Source: Parietaria judaica
Lineage: Eukaryota > Streptophyta > Magnoliopsida > Rosales > Urticaceae
DNA length: 64,000 nt
Direction: 5' to 3'
Assembly: GCA_954871525.1 (NCBI GenBank)
Contig: OX940864.1
Coordinates: 14,812,001 to 14,876,000 of the forward strand
Position numbers and translations under genes: made by a program. The notes under the pieces are model-generated. The model ran no database searches. It was not told the origin of the DNA and saw nothing but the letters and a program-made list of their open reading frames with translations. This document shows positions 45,910-57,479 of the stretch, one piece after another (position 1 is the first letter of the stretch; each line of letters begins with the position of its first letter).

Positions 45910-47848
45910 GCACTTAACCAAGTATATGTAATGGTCTTTTTTTCGAATACTCGTCTTGAGAGCTAACCTAGTTATGGTCGAGGTGGGCGATCAAATTTAT
46001 CGAAGCATTAATGTGAAAAAAAAAAAAAGGTTAGTTAAATATTAAATAAAATATTGAATAATTGATACTAGTCCTTCAAATGTGTAGAGTTGCCCTAAAT
46101 CGGACACTCTTTTAAAAAAGTCCGGGTCTGGGATTTTTTTTTTAATTTTTAGAAACACATATTTCCTTCCAAAAAAAATTTAAAAAAATATGGATCCGGA
46201 CATGTCCGGATCCGGGTCCGGTGTTTTTTTTTTTTTTTTTTAAATGTATGCCAACCGGATATCCCGTTGGCCAGAGATTTGAAGGACTAATTGATACTGC
46301 TATAGGTCTATTGAATGTTGAAATTAAATAGTGTAAATTAAATGCATCGAAATAGATGATATTTATATTATACAATGTCTTAACTAATTTAATAGTAGCC
46401 AAGTTAATTAGTTTTAATTTTATATTTTAATATTATCTTTTTACCTATATTTTGGGTGTAAAAGGTTTAAAATACCGCTTGCCGTTTTCGTTTCGCATTT
46501 TCCGTTTTACGGATATATCGCTTGCCGATGGGTATGTCGATGGGCAAAAGGGAAAAAAAGGGCATGCCGCATACCGCATTTACCGCACTTTTCGCATGGA
46601 CATACCGCATTTACCGTACTTTTCGCATGGATATTTTGTAAAAAATATTTGAGTATTTAAGCACGATATTTATATAGGTTCAAAACTACATATTTAATAA
46701 ATACAAGACATAATTGTATACAACAAAACACATTTGTAACTTAAATATGTAGGTGAAATGTATAATATTAAGTCACTTTATTAGTTTAAGTGTATAATAT
46801 TAAGTCAAATTATTATGTGAAGTGAATATGTATGTTAATTAAGTGTGTAATATTAAGTGAATATGCATGTTAATTGTATAGGTATGTTAACAAATTTAAT
46901 ATTAGTTGAAGTGTATAATATTAAATGAATATGTATATTAAGTGTATATGTATGTTAGGTGAAGTTAATATGTATGTTAAGTGTATAATATTATTTGAAG
47001 TGTGTAATATTAAGTTAAATTATTAGGTGAAGTGTATGTGTATGTTAAGTGTGAATGTGTGATATTAGTTGAAAACAAAAAGTCCCACATTGATAGATGA
47101 CAAGAGTTTGGTGATGTTTATATACCAAATATTAGGGACAAGGGCTTGGGCCCTTAGGGTCATAGGATTTTGTGGATGGGGGAGGACTCACACAAATGTT
47201 ACACCACCACACGCGCGCGCCGCCGTCCGACCGGACGGGCGTGGCGAGGTGGGGTGGGGTGCTCTTGTGTGAGTATAATTATTTTTGCCGAAAGTTTAAT
47301 TGGTATTTTTGCCGAAATCTACAAAAAATGCAAAATTCCAACTGCAGGCAAAAAACGATAAACGACATGAAATGCGATTGTCGAACCTTGATACACACAA
47401 GATGCAAAGGCTGTGAGTGGTCCCTAAATCGAGTTTGGCGAACCTTGAATCCGTTATAACTTGCAAATTGTTCACAGAGTTAACTTAAATAATTCGTTTG
47501 AAAAAGTCTCAAATAAATCAGGACCGTTAGATTATTTAAGATTGATTTTGATCCGTCAGATTAAAAAAAATCTATTTTATGATGATCCATTTAAGGTTAA
47601 TTTTGACCGTTGCATGACAATCCTCAGCCAAACTTCTACACCAATCAATTTATCAGAATATTGAATTTTTGTAGTGAAAATTGAATCTAACTTTTTTAAT
47701 TTTTTAAATCTAATTTTACGTTTCTAATTAAATTTATTACTAAATTAATCAAATACATAATATGTATCTATAATTATTACATTTTTCGAAAACCCATCAT
47801 TACATATACCCGTTATCCATATAACCGTGAACTCCAGTCGGTGTAATC
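45910..47848. other. AT-rich intergenic region with degenerate repeats
   Basis: No gene is seen. It holds CCGGATCCGGG-type motifs (about 46120-46220), a two-unit repeat of about 32 bp with ATACCGCATTTACCGCACTT (46565-46632) and many diverged copies of AAGTGTATAATATTAAGT (46745-47060). A GC-rich patch at 47200-47270 (CGCGCGCGCCGCCG) is unexplained. Confidence 0.5.
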
Positions 47849-48234
47849 TAGGGCTATAACTAGAACCTGGAAACCGGATAAAAATCCGTATCCGATTGTA
47901 AAATCTGAATCCGATCCGGATTCCGAATACGGATATCCGGATACGAATTAAAAACCAGATTCGGATACGGGTTTTGTTATTTTAAAATATGGATATCCGG
48001 TTTAAAACCCGGTTTATTTTAATTTTTTAATTTATTTTTCTAGGGTTACTCTTCTTCTTCGACACTTCATTTTCATTTTCATTTCTAGGGTATTTTGGTG
48101 GTTGAGACAATGGCAAGATATGTACTATCCGGATTTTTGGATCCGGATACGGATAGTGATTTTTGGATATCCGGATTTTCGGATCCGGATACGGATAGTT
48201 CAAAAAAACCGGATATTCGTTTCGATTACAGCCC
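47849..48234. mobile_element. Putative hAT-type MITE with GGATATCCGG motifs
   Basis: The left end TAGGGCTATAA and right end TTACAGCCC form an imperfect TIR. The flanks GTGTAATC (47841-47848) and ATGTAATC (48235-48242) match at 7 of 8 positions, as for a hAT target duplication. Subterminal GGATATCCGG, GGATCCGGATACGGAT and similar palindromes fill both halves. Confidence 0.7.
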
Positions 48235-48546
48235 ATGTAATCGGTTACCGGTTTTTAAAACCTTAAGATCCATATATTTATAAACCCCTTGTCGGTACAC
48301 TCGTAAAATTGGACGAGCTTGCGGTTCTCAATTCCTGAACTCTTAAACATCGGTTATAATATACTACTGACACATATGTCAACGTTATATTTTTCCTAGA
48401 TGGAACACCATTTTAATCAACATATGATCCTTTTTCCTTGAAAATAAAGAGAAGGAATGCTGCAACCCACATTCACAACTGAAACAAGTTATGTTTCAAT
48501 TGTCAAATCCCTACTTTAAAGTTAGTATAACTTTAAAACACCAATT

Positions 48547-48661
48547 GTAGTACCAATTGTAGTTGCTAGGATAGCCTAGTGGTAATTCCACACTACTTCC
48601 AAAGTGGAAGTTGTGGGTTCAATCCCCACATGCAGCAAAACTGCCTTCAAAAAAAAAAAAA
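48547..48661 (+). mobile_element. tRNA-derived SINE with 18-bp target duplication
   Basis: An A box (TAGCCTAGTGG, 48573) and a B box (GGGTTCAATCC, 48615) are followed by a short 3' region and an A-rich tail (48649-48663). The 18-bp repeat AACTTTAAAACACCAATT flanks it at 48529-48546 and 48662-48679. The 16 bases between the left repeat and the A-box region include a second ACCAATTGTAG. Confidence 0.9.
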
Positions 48662-48679
48662 AACTTTAAAACACCAATT

Positions 48680-49158
48680 ATGTTCGATAGTATGTCTCTC
48701 TCATTTCTAATTAAAAAGTTGGGCAATCAATTTTCGAAATCTTTCAACTAGCACTTTTATCTTTATTTAGCTCATCACTTTGTAAAATGACCGCATAACA
48801 CTTAATTTTATAATTTTGTCCATATTTAACACTTCTGTTAGATTTATGTTAGTTTTTCACAGAAGAATATTTTTTGTGTTGGTACTTCCGAGGCCAAATA
48901 AATCCTCAGATTTTGTACTTCACATTTCGTTCTTTATGTAACCCCAGAAGTACCAACACAAAAAATAGTCTTTCGTACAAAAACTAACAAAATCTAACAA
49001 AACAGTTAAATATAGACCAAATTATAAAGTTAAGAGTGTCATATGATATTTTACAAAGTAAATAGTTAAATAAAGACAAAAAGGTAAGTGAGATGACTTT
49101 CAAAATTAATTGCCCTAAAAAGTATTAAGAATCAATCACCGTGCATCACGATTTGTAT
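48680..49158. other. Intergenic with an imperfect inverted repeat
   Basis: Sequence around 48835-48895 (TTAACACTTCTGTTAGATTT, TTTTTTGTGTTGGTACTTC) recurs inverted at 48940-49030 (GAAGTACCAACACAAAAAAT, AACAAAACAGTTAAATA), giving arms of roughly 100 bp. It may be another small MITE. No gene is seen. Confidence 0.6.
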
Positions 49159-49167
49159 AAAGATATA

Positions 49168-50157
49168 GGGTAAACTGTGGCTAATGTACCCAATGTTTGA
49201 TCTTCTGCGGATTATGTACTCAATGTTTATTTTCGACGGCTAATGTACCCAATGTTTGATCCGTTAGATATTTTCGTCTTTTCCGTCACTTGACCGTTAG
49301 AGAGTTATCATCCTCTATACGTACACTTTTCATATTTTTGACATAACTTACTCATTTTTTGTCCAAATTTTATGCACGGCCTATGGTTGGAAAGATACGA
49401 GATAGATCTACAACTTTGGTGTTTTAAGTTTTGTAAAATCAGTTTTAGAAAAATACGAAATTTCAAATACAATGTAAAACTGGACATTAGTTTAATGCAA
49501 AATATTTGTTTCGAGCAAATTTTAATATACTTAATTACTTTTTATGATGAAACGTAAAACTAAAAAGTGTAGATAATTTTTTTATCTTTCCAACGGGTGT
49601 TTATTTATAAATTTTTGACAAAAAATGAGTGAGTTATGCTAAAAATATGAAAGATTATTTCGCATCACATCTTTCATATTTTTGGCATAACTCGCTTATT
49701 TTTTATCCAAAATTTATAAATAAACACCCGTTAGAAATATAAAATATTTATCTATAACTTTTTACTTTTACGTTTCATCATAAAAAGTCATTAAGTATAT
49801 TAAAATTTGTTCGAAATAAATATTTTGCATTAAACTAATGTTCAGTTTTACGTTCTATTTGAAATTTCGTATTTTTCTAAAACTGATTTTACATAACTTA
49901 AAACACAAAAGTTGTAGATCTATCTCTTATCTTTCCAACCATAGGTCGTGCATAAAATTTGGACAAAAAATGAGTGAGTTATGTCAAAAATACGAAAAGT
50001 ATACATATAGAGGAGGATAACTCTCTAACGGTCAAGTGACGGAAAAGACGAAAATATCTAACAGATCAAACATTGGGTACATTAGCCGCCGAAAATAAAC
50101 ATTGGGTACATAATCCACAGAAGATTAAACATTGGGTACATTAGCCGCAGTTTACCC
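49168..50157. mobile_element. 990-bp near-perfect palindromic foldback element, 9-bp target duplication
   Basis: It starts GGGTAAACTGTGGCTAATGT and ends with the complement CAGTTTACCC. AAAGATATA flanks both sides (49159-49167 and 50158-50166). The inverted arms run almost the whole length (about 49168-49660 against 49670-50157) with a loop near 49665. Within each arm, CGGCTAATGTACCCAATGTT is repeated. A transcript through it would fold into a hairpin of about 490 bp. The 9-bp duplication and long TIRs suggest mobilisation by a Mutator-like transposase. There is no coding capacity. Confidence 0.95.
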
Positions 50158-50199
50158 AAAGATATATAAAGAATATAATTTTATTTCATTCACTTTATA

Positions 50200-50476
50200 T
50201 TTTGCTACATGTACATAAAAAAAAAAAACCCTTTTAAATCTAATTAAATGTTACATTTTACATTTTATACATGTTACAATTTATGTACATATTATTTATA
50301 TAAATATTTATGTGTACCTACATATGACAAGAAACTACAATGGTTCAAGTGGTTGAGCATATACTCAACAAGTTGGAGGGCGTGGGTTCGATTCCCACCC
50401 ATTAGCCGTCGAAAATAAACATTGAGTACATAATCTGCAGCAGATCAAACATTGAGTACATTAGCCGCAGTTTACC
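50200..50476. mobile_element. Partial copy of the 39558-40069 element family with tRNA-like box
   Basis: It shares TTACATTTTACATTTTATAC, the ATAAATATTTATGTGTAC stretch and a tRNA-like segment (TGGTTCAAGTGGTTGAGC ... GGGTTCGATTCCCACCC) with the element at 39558 (in opposite orientation), ending in TTAGCCGCAGTTTACC. The left end is missing. Confidence 0.7.
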
Positions 50477-50479
50477 TAT

Positions 50480-50610
50480 TAAACAAACTAAAAACACGCC
50501 AATTACTTAAGAAATATTAGAAAAGAGAGTTGACTTTATATCAAAGTATCCAAAGCAATTTAAACATAGAAAGCAAATTTGAGTTATTAAATTTAAATTG
50601 ATAAATATTT
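50480..50610 (+). other. Remnant resembling the 5' flank of the dioxygenase gene (1)
   Basis: GAGTTGACTTTATATCAAAG and TTTGAGTTATTAAATTTAAATTGATAA resemble 57355-57440 and, more weakly, 61130-61265 just before the dioxygenase ATG. No coding sequence follows. Confidence 0.5.
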
Positions 50611-51469
50611 TTGGTACAAAGATCTCGTGTTTGTACTTTATCACAGTCTTATCCCTAATATATATATTTGCCGACATAAAGTCTTAATGTTTTAGTTCTG
50701 CTTAGCTTCGAGTATGCGTCACTAAATGAATAGTAAACATTATATGTTTACGTTATGCTAAGTGTTGATGCCGGAAAATGGATCAAACACTGTAGAGGCC
50801 CAAAGCTGGATATTGGGCCGGGCCCATAGCCTTTTGTTGACTTTCCTGGGTTAGATGCTTGACTCACTGATCTTGTAGTGTCTGGTGGATCGGACCCTCC
50901 GTTAACCTTCGAACCGGAACTGGGTCCTCTAACCCGTTACCACAAAGTCGTAGGAGCCGGAATATAGGTCGGTGACCGCAAAGAACCAGAACTTCCGTAG
51001 GTTAGGTCGGCGATTGGGGCTGGAGTAGTTGATGAGTAGGAGAGCCGGGGAGTAATGGTATATGATGCCGCACCTCGTCACATATAGCGAGGTTGCCTAC
51101 GTACCAACTTGTAGCCAAGTGGGATCAGGTCATCACGTAGTTCAATGTGGGAGTTAGGGGGTGTACTCGGGCTTGCATGGGCAAGCAGGGGCCGATGGCC
51201 GAGACGGGAGTCAGATTGCGCTCGGACCTTCCTCTGGGGAGTTAGCGAATCCTTCGGTGAATCGAGGGCCAATGGCTGAGACGGGAGTCGAACGGTGCTC
51301 ATACCTTCCTCTAGGAAATCGGCGATTCCTCCGGTGAGTCGGGGGCCGATGGCGGAGACGAGAGTCGGGAGGCACTCGGACTTTCCTCTAGGGAGTCAAC
51401 GATTTCTCTGGTGAGCCGGGAGGGCGAAGACGGGATAGGTACCAAAAAATATAATTTCCCGGTTCCCGA

Positions 51470-52087
51470 TAGGGGTGAAACCGGGTCGGGTACCCGGTTT
51501 TTTTAGGTACCCCGTACTCGGATCCGAAAACTGGGTATCCGAAAATTGTTACCCGAAATACGGGTTTTTGATACCCGGATCCGGTACCCGGTTTTGAAAA
51601 AACGGATTCGGGTTTTCAACCGGATCCGTTTGTTTTTTTAATTTTTTTTTTTAAATATATTATCTCAAAATAATCATTGTCTTATATCCATTGTCTTAAA
51701 ATTAAATTGCATAAAAAACACATAGTCTCGCGGTTTTTTTTTTTTTTTTTTCGTTTCCGCCATCATTTCTTCGTTCCGCGCATCAAGCATCATCAACATC
51801 AAGTGTAAACATATGATATGACAATAAAAAAAAAGTATTACAAGTCAAATAAACATGAGATAAAAATAATTACAAAATTAAAGGAAAATAAAATAATTTT
51901 TTTAAAAAATCGTGTATGAAACCAGGTACCCGGTTTCTAGAATTTTAATACACGGTACCCGAACCCGGTTTTAAAACCGGGTAAGAGTACCCGGATCCGA
52001 TATCTGGATTCGGATTCGGGTTTTAAATCCAGATACGGAATCGGATTTGGGTTTTTACCCGATTTTGGGGTTTTATTTTCACCCCTA
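51470..52087. mobile_element. hAT-type MITE nested in the solo LTR
   Basis: Ends TAGGGGTGAAA and TTTTCACCCCTA are inverted. The flanks GTTCCCGA and GTTTCCGG match at 6 of 8 positions. Both halves are filled with GGTACCCGG, GGATCCG and CCGGGTACCC motifs, like the subterminal repeats of other hAT MITEs in this window. Confidence 0.78.
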
Positions 52088-52239
52088 GTTTCCGGTTCCG
52101 CTTTCACCCCTATATAGAAGAGAGAAAATGTTTTTTATCGCTATGTAAAGCATTTGAATCGGAGTTACCTTTTGATTGAAATGAAGCTCCTATTTATAGG
52201 ATGGTCCAGGGACCTTGAGGCAATTATAAATTGCTTGTT

Positions 52240-53240
52240 TCAGCCCCTGGGGATTTAAAGATATTTATTTTTTTTGCCATTTTTGGCTTTGCCGGTGCGG
52301 ATTCTTCCTCGCGGGTGCGGTTTCTTCCGTTCCGGTGCGCTAAATTTGTAAATCAATTTCGCACCTGCAGTATCTTTCGGTTCGAGAAACAGACACCCGT
52401 GGTGAGTTTTATTAATTAATTGGTTTTTCCATTTAATTATTATCTCTCTTTTTAAACTTTGCGGGTGGGATTCTTCCACGCGGATGCTGTTTCTTCCGTT
52501 CAGATCGGATAAATTCGCGAATTAATTTCACACCCGCAGCATCTTCAGGTTCGGGAAACGGATACTCTGTGTGAGTTATATTAATTAAATGTTTTTCTAT
52601 TTTATTATTATCTCCCTTTTTTGAAGTTTGCGGGTGTAGATTCTTCCTCGCGGGTGCAGTTTCTTCCGTTCCGGTGCGATAAATTCGAGAATCAATTTCG
52701 CACCTGCAGCATCTTCCAGTAGGGAAAACGGACACCCAGGGTGAGTTTTATTAATTAAATGGGTTTTCCATTTAATTATCATCTCTCTTTTTTGACGTTT
52801 AAGGGTGTGGATTCTTCCACGCGGGTGCGGTTTCATCTGTTCTGGTGCGATAAATTCATGAATCAATTTTGCACCCGTAGCATCTTACAGTTCGGGAAAC
52901 GGACACCCGGGGTGAATTTTATTAATTAAATGGTTTTTTCGATTTAATTATTATCTCCCTTTTTTGACGTTTGCGTGTGCGGATTCTTCCGTTTTGGTGC
53001 GATTAATTCGTGAATCAATTTCGCACCCGCAGCATCTTCCGGTCCGGAAAACAGACACCCGGGGTGAGTTTTATTAATTAAAATGTTTTTATATTTAATT
53101 ATTATCTCCCTTTTTTGACGTTTGCGGGTGCAGATTTTTCCACGTGGGTGCGGTTTATTCCGTTCCGGTGCGATAAATTCGTGAATCAATTTCGCACCCG
53201 CAATATCTTACGGTTAGGGAAACGGACACCCGGGATGAGT
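52240..53240. repeat. Six-unit tandem array, period about 170 bp, inside the solo LTR
   Basis: Units share TTCTTCCTCGCGGGTGCGGT, GATAAATTCGTGAATCAATT, TCGCACCCGCAGCATCTTCC and GGGAAACGGACACCC, with AT-rich linkers (TTTTATTAATTAAATGG). GGGTGCGG and CGCACCCGC within a unit are complementary, so each unit can fold. The fifth unit is shorter. Minus-strand open stretches over it are repeat translations, not genes. Confidence 0.9.
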
Positions 53241-53297
53241 TTTTTTTTTTTTTTGGTTGGGCCTCAATTTTTCCAGGCTCTTAAAATACCCATAACA

Positions 53298-53625
53298 CTA
53301 AGTATATAACACGTCTCAACTTTATATAACATGAAAACGAATGTGTCACGAACACTGCCAATTACATCATCAATGATGTTGAGAACGCCGAGTGCGTCGC
53401 CGATACCGCCGAGTATTCGTTGCTAGCACCGTCGAGAACGATGTGTTTTCGACACCGCCGAGTACAACACCAATTATGTTCGATATGATTGTTTCCAGTA
53501 CGGGCTCCTGAGGGGAGCCATGGTAGTCTTGAGCTTATAATAGATTTTCAATTTGTAGCAACGGGGGGCCCCACGATGACAAAAAAAAAATTATTTTTAT
53601 ACTTTTTACATTAATTTTTTTTACA

Positions 53626-53674
<49 letters not shown>

Positions 53675-54161
53675 GAAAATCTATCCACAATAAATTGATA
53701 GGCTAAATATCTTGAAAATGGGGAATCTTGCAATTTTAAAATTTCACAATTTTAGATTTATTTTTATTATAAATATATCCACCATTCATCCACTACATCA
53801 CAATAAATGGTATGTTATAAATTTCATCGTAAATGACATGTTATAGATTCATTGGTGTAATTGCATGGTATAACATTCTTATTTTAAACAAATAACACAA
53901 ATGCATTGCACAACAACTAATAGTGTATATATATAATCCCTCAAAAAAAAAAAAATAGTGTATATATATAAATAAATAAATAAATTCCATTTTTTGAACG
54001 TAGGAATTCTATATATATAAAATGATTTTTTTTCAAAATTGAGTTAGCAATAGAGAATCAAAAGAATTCTCTATTCCTATTTTTTGAGAGATTTTTTGAG
54101 AGATTTTTTGTTTTTGTTTTTTTATAAAAAAATCAAGCCTCAACAACGTTCCAAAAGATAA
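53298..54161. other. Intergenic, with a (TA)n run
   Basis: GC-richer patches (53360-53460, several CGCCGAGTA) precede AT-rich DNA with a long (TA)n at 53629-53670. CACCAATTATGTTCGATA (53472) also occurs at 48674. No gene is seen. Confidence 0.5.
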
Positions 54162-57152
54162 TCTATATATATATTAAAGCACGATGAAAAAGTTTTCTCA
54201 AGATAATTTTACTATATAGAAATGTTCAAATGTTAATTTTTTAGAATTTTGAATTAAAAAAAAAGTTTCATACCATTAATTTAAAAAACTCATACCATTT
54301 ATGATGAGCACTATCAATTAATATATTTTTATATTTTACATATTTTCACTATAAAATACTCATAATTTTACATTTTTTAAGCCAACTACCCATTATTTCT
54401 TAAATGTCTAAACGCATAAATAATTAGCAGCAGCATATATCTACACTATATTTCCTAAATGCATTTAAGTATTTACATGCGCATGATACTTCTCAACTTC
54501 TCAACGTAAGGATTAAATATGAACTATTAAATCCAGCAATTTCTTTTAATAAAAATAACTCTCCACTAACCTTCCAATTGTTATAATTTATTACTACAAG
54601 AGTAACGATTGAAAAATGCTCCATTTTGGTTAGTATTAATTAGCACTACGTCAATAGAGGGGCAACGATTATAAATGTTCCATTTTCTTAGTATTAATTA
54701 GCACTGCATCAATAGATGTGTAATGAATTTCTAGAATATTATTGCCTCGGTGAAACTCAAACAGTCGTCCATTGGTAAAATTCATAGATTTTTGGAATGA
54801 AAAAGTCACCCTAATAAAAACAGAAAACTATCGTACACACTCACGGTATATTTATAGGGACCTCGATGCAACACAAACACCATGACTTTTGCCAGGATTT
54901 TTTTTTCTTCTTCTTTGTTTCGTTTCTTTCATTATTTTTTGTTGCAATGGAATGGTGATTTTTTTTTAGACACCTTCTCAGTCTACAATTAGTGAGGTTT
55001 CGGATGTGTGTGTTTATATATACGAATGTATATTTAATTTTCTCATTTTCATTTGTTAATCTCTTTTTATATAGTGGTCATCGTTGTTTCATTTGCAGGT
55101 TGCAATTTTATAGTCTATAATAATTAGCGAGGGCGATTTCTCCGGCTATGGCGACAATGACTATCTCCATATCGCGACTATTTGCGTTCAGTTCTTAACA
55201 AAGCTATGATTGCATCCTTTTTCTACCGTGACTGGGCTTTCTCGGAGACTCGTGATCTAGGTGCATTTCTCTTCTTTTAGTCATTACTTTAACTTTTGTT
55301 AAAAAATAACAATAATCTATATATATAAGATAGTCAAGTTATTTTATGTTTTATGTTTAACTTTTTAAGCTTTTTAAATTATATCAAATCAAGTTATTAT
55401 AAGATGCAAAAACACACACCATAATAATTTTAAATTATATCAATGAAATAAATTTGAGCTACTTTTGGTACAATATTAATTTTTTTTATTCTAATGTTCC
55501 TTTGCAGATGTACATGAATTAGAATAGACGACTTTCTCCAAGGTTGTGGTGCACGGTGTTTATGTATTCTATTTTTCTGTAAGTTCTTTTATATAGTTGT
55601 ACTGTGAAGTTTCTAAAGGTATATTCTCATATATTTTATTTATTGTCGATGAATTCTTATTCATATGTTGAATATCATTTCTTTGTTAATATGAATCATA
55701 GGATAATTAAGAAATCAATTTTTATGAGCAAAACAAACCACAAAGCATACCGGAGTTTGTAGGGATTGTAAAAGTTGGAATAAGGAAAAATTATCACACG
55801 ATTTGGACACACGATAAATCTATTCTTCCTATGTTATATAGAAGTACATACATATACCGGTAATGCCAAGTAGATGAAATATCGTTTAATTTTATTTACA
55901 AAAATTGATGCCCCCAATTTAGGAATTTTAGTTATCTATTGCTTTTTATGTGAGCTAACTCTAAAGCAAGTATCAACAAGCTAAACTACTCATTTTTTAT
56001 TATTAAAAACATTAATATACCTATTCTGAACTATAAAGTTCATAATTCGAACCTATATTTTAATTTACTTATATATACTTATTTATGATATCTATTCTGC
56101 TTATACCATTTGATTTCTATTAATATTATCACAAAATAATAGAACTTAATAACATATAGTCAACTGATGTTTACTCTTATGAACAAAATAATTAAATTTA
56201 ACAACATTTCTTATCAAACTTGGACATAATATATCAAAACAACTAAATACATTTCTTAGCAAACCCATTTATATCAAAACAAAAAAATATATCAACTCCA
56301 ATATTATTTTTCTAAGCTTATATTTCATTTCATTAGAAACACTTCAATAGTTAATTCAGATGAAGGCATGGACAATATGACACTCATTAAAAACATAATT
56401 TACTTGAAATATATATCTAATATATCGTAAAGTTTTGAGGTACTTTTATAAATTACAATAAATTCTAAATTTAAATTCCGTGTATCTTTTTTGGCTAATT
56501 TGAATAATATTTATTTAGTGTTCTCAACATTAAATTATTAACTTGGCAAAGCTATGATTTCTAAATTTTTGTAATCACTTTTCAAGAAGATATATAAGGA
56601 GATTGTACTGATTTTCACACATTCTTTATAATTATTTAGTTTGTCTTCTTTTTCTTTCTTTTTCTCTCTTCAATGTTGAGAAGCTTACTAGATAAATAAT
56701 CTTCAATGTCGAAAATGTTCATAAAATATTATTATTATTATTATATTTTATTCGAGAAAATTAGACAAATAAATTACTCAAAAGAGTGAGCAATTATTAA
56801 ATTCAATTATATAGGTCTTCCCGATGTTTGCCGCATATAAACTCTTGGATTTATTTAGACTCTTACAAGAAAAATCATACTCCAAATGAGTTTAACTTTA
56901 GGCCTTGCGTCAGGTTTTATAAAGAAAAAACTATGAATGTAAAGTAAATAACTTATAGCTCAAATAATATATTTGAGAAAATATTATAATGTAAAATATA
57001 CTACAAAAGAGTAACTTAAAGGGTTAATTATATATAAAAATTTGATGTGCATGTAATCTTTTATGTTACTAACACATTATGAATCTGTTCTAAATAAGTT
57101 TAAGTTTATAATTTATTTTTATCGACACCACGCGAAGCGCGGTGTTGTCTAC
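54162..57152 (+). mobile_element. Candidate non-autonomous Helitron, about 3 kb
   Basis: The left end TCTATATATATATTAAAGCA (54162) is preceded by A. The right end has a GC-rich hairpin ACACCACGC-GAA-GCGCGGTGT (57125-57145), then CTAC followed by T. The A/T flanks fit Helitron insertion. CTAC departs from the usual CTRR, and the hairpin lies closer to the end than usual. The body is AT-rich with no Rep/helicase coding, so the call depends on the ends only. Confidence 0.45.
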
Positions 57153-57184
57153 TATTTACGATAGGAGCCCCAAAATCGATCTTA

Positions 57185-57461
57185 GCGTGCATCACGATTT
57201 GTATAAAGAACGTATTCTAATATCTTCTTATCTAGCAAACATGTATTAAAAAACTAATGACGTGCCAATAACTCATGCTAATAACGTGCTAATAACTCAT
57301 GCTATTAACGTGCCAATAACTCATGAAAAATATAAGATATATATGAAGATCAAGTTGACTTTAACGCCTTATATCGAAATATCCTCATCAATATAAACGC
57401 ATAACGCGAGTTTGAGTTATTAAATTGATAATACACATTTTTATCATCAAATGAGCTAGGT
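57185..57461 (+). other. Remnant resembling the 5' flank of the dioxygenase gene (2)
   Basis: AAGTTGACTTTAACGCCTTA and GAGTTTGAGTTATTAAATTG, then ATAATACACA, parallel 61130-61270 just before the dioxygenase ATG. GCATCACGATTTGTATAAAG (57191) also occurs at 49145. It also contains three copies of CGTGCCAATAACTCATG or a close variant. No exon follows; a LINE insertion ends the similarity. Confidence 0.55.
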
Positions 57462-57479
57462 TGAAGATGCTTTTGTATA

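Larger units (their letters stand above)
50763..53297 (-). mobile_element. Solo LTR, 2535 bp, family member 2, with CTAAG target duplication
   Basis: It runs from TGTTGATGCCGGAAAATGG to ATACCCATAACA and is flanked by CTAAG on both sides (50758-50762 and 53298-53302). On the minus strand CCTATAAATAGG (near 52190) supplies a TATA box. The conserved block TTGCCTACGTACC ... ATCACGTAGTTC (51091-51143) also occurs in member 3. It contains a nested MITE and a six-unit tandem array. No internal retrotransposon genes are present. Confidence 0.88.

Noticed and set aside
52433..53189. Several minus-strand frames with repeated HPRGRI and KRQKRE motifs
   Set aside because: They are translations of the LTR tandem array; the period and decay match DNA repeats, not a protein gene.
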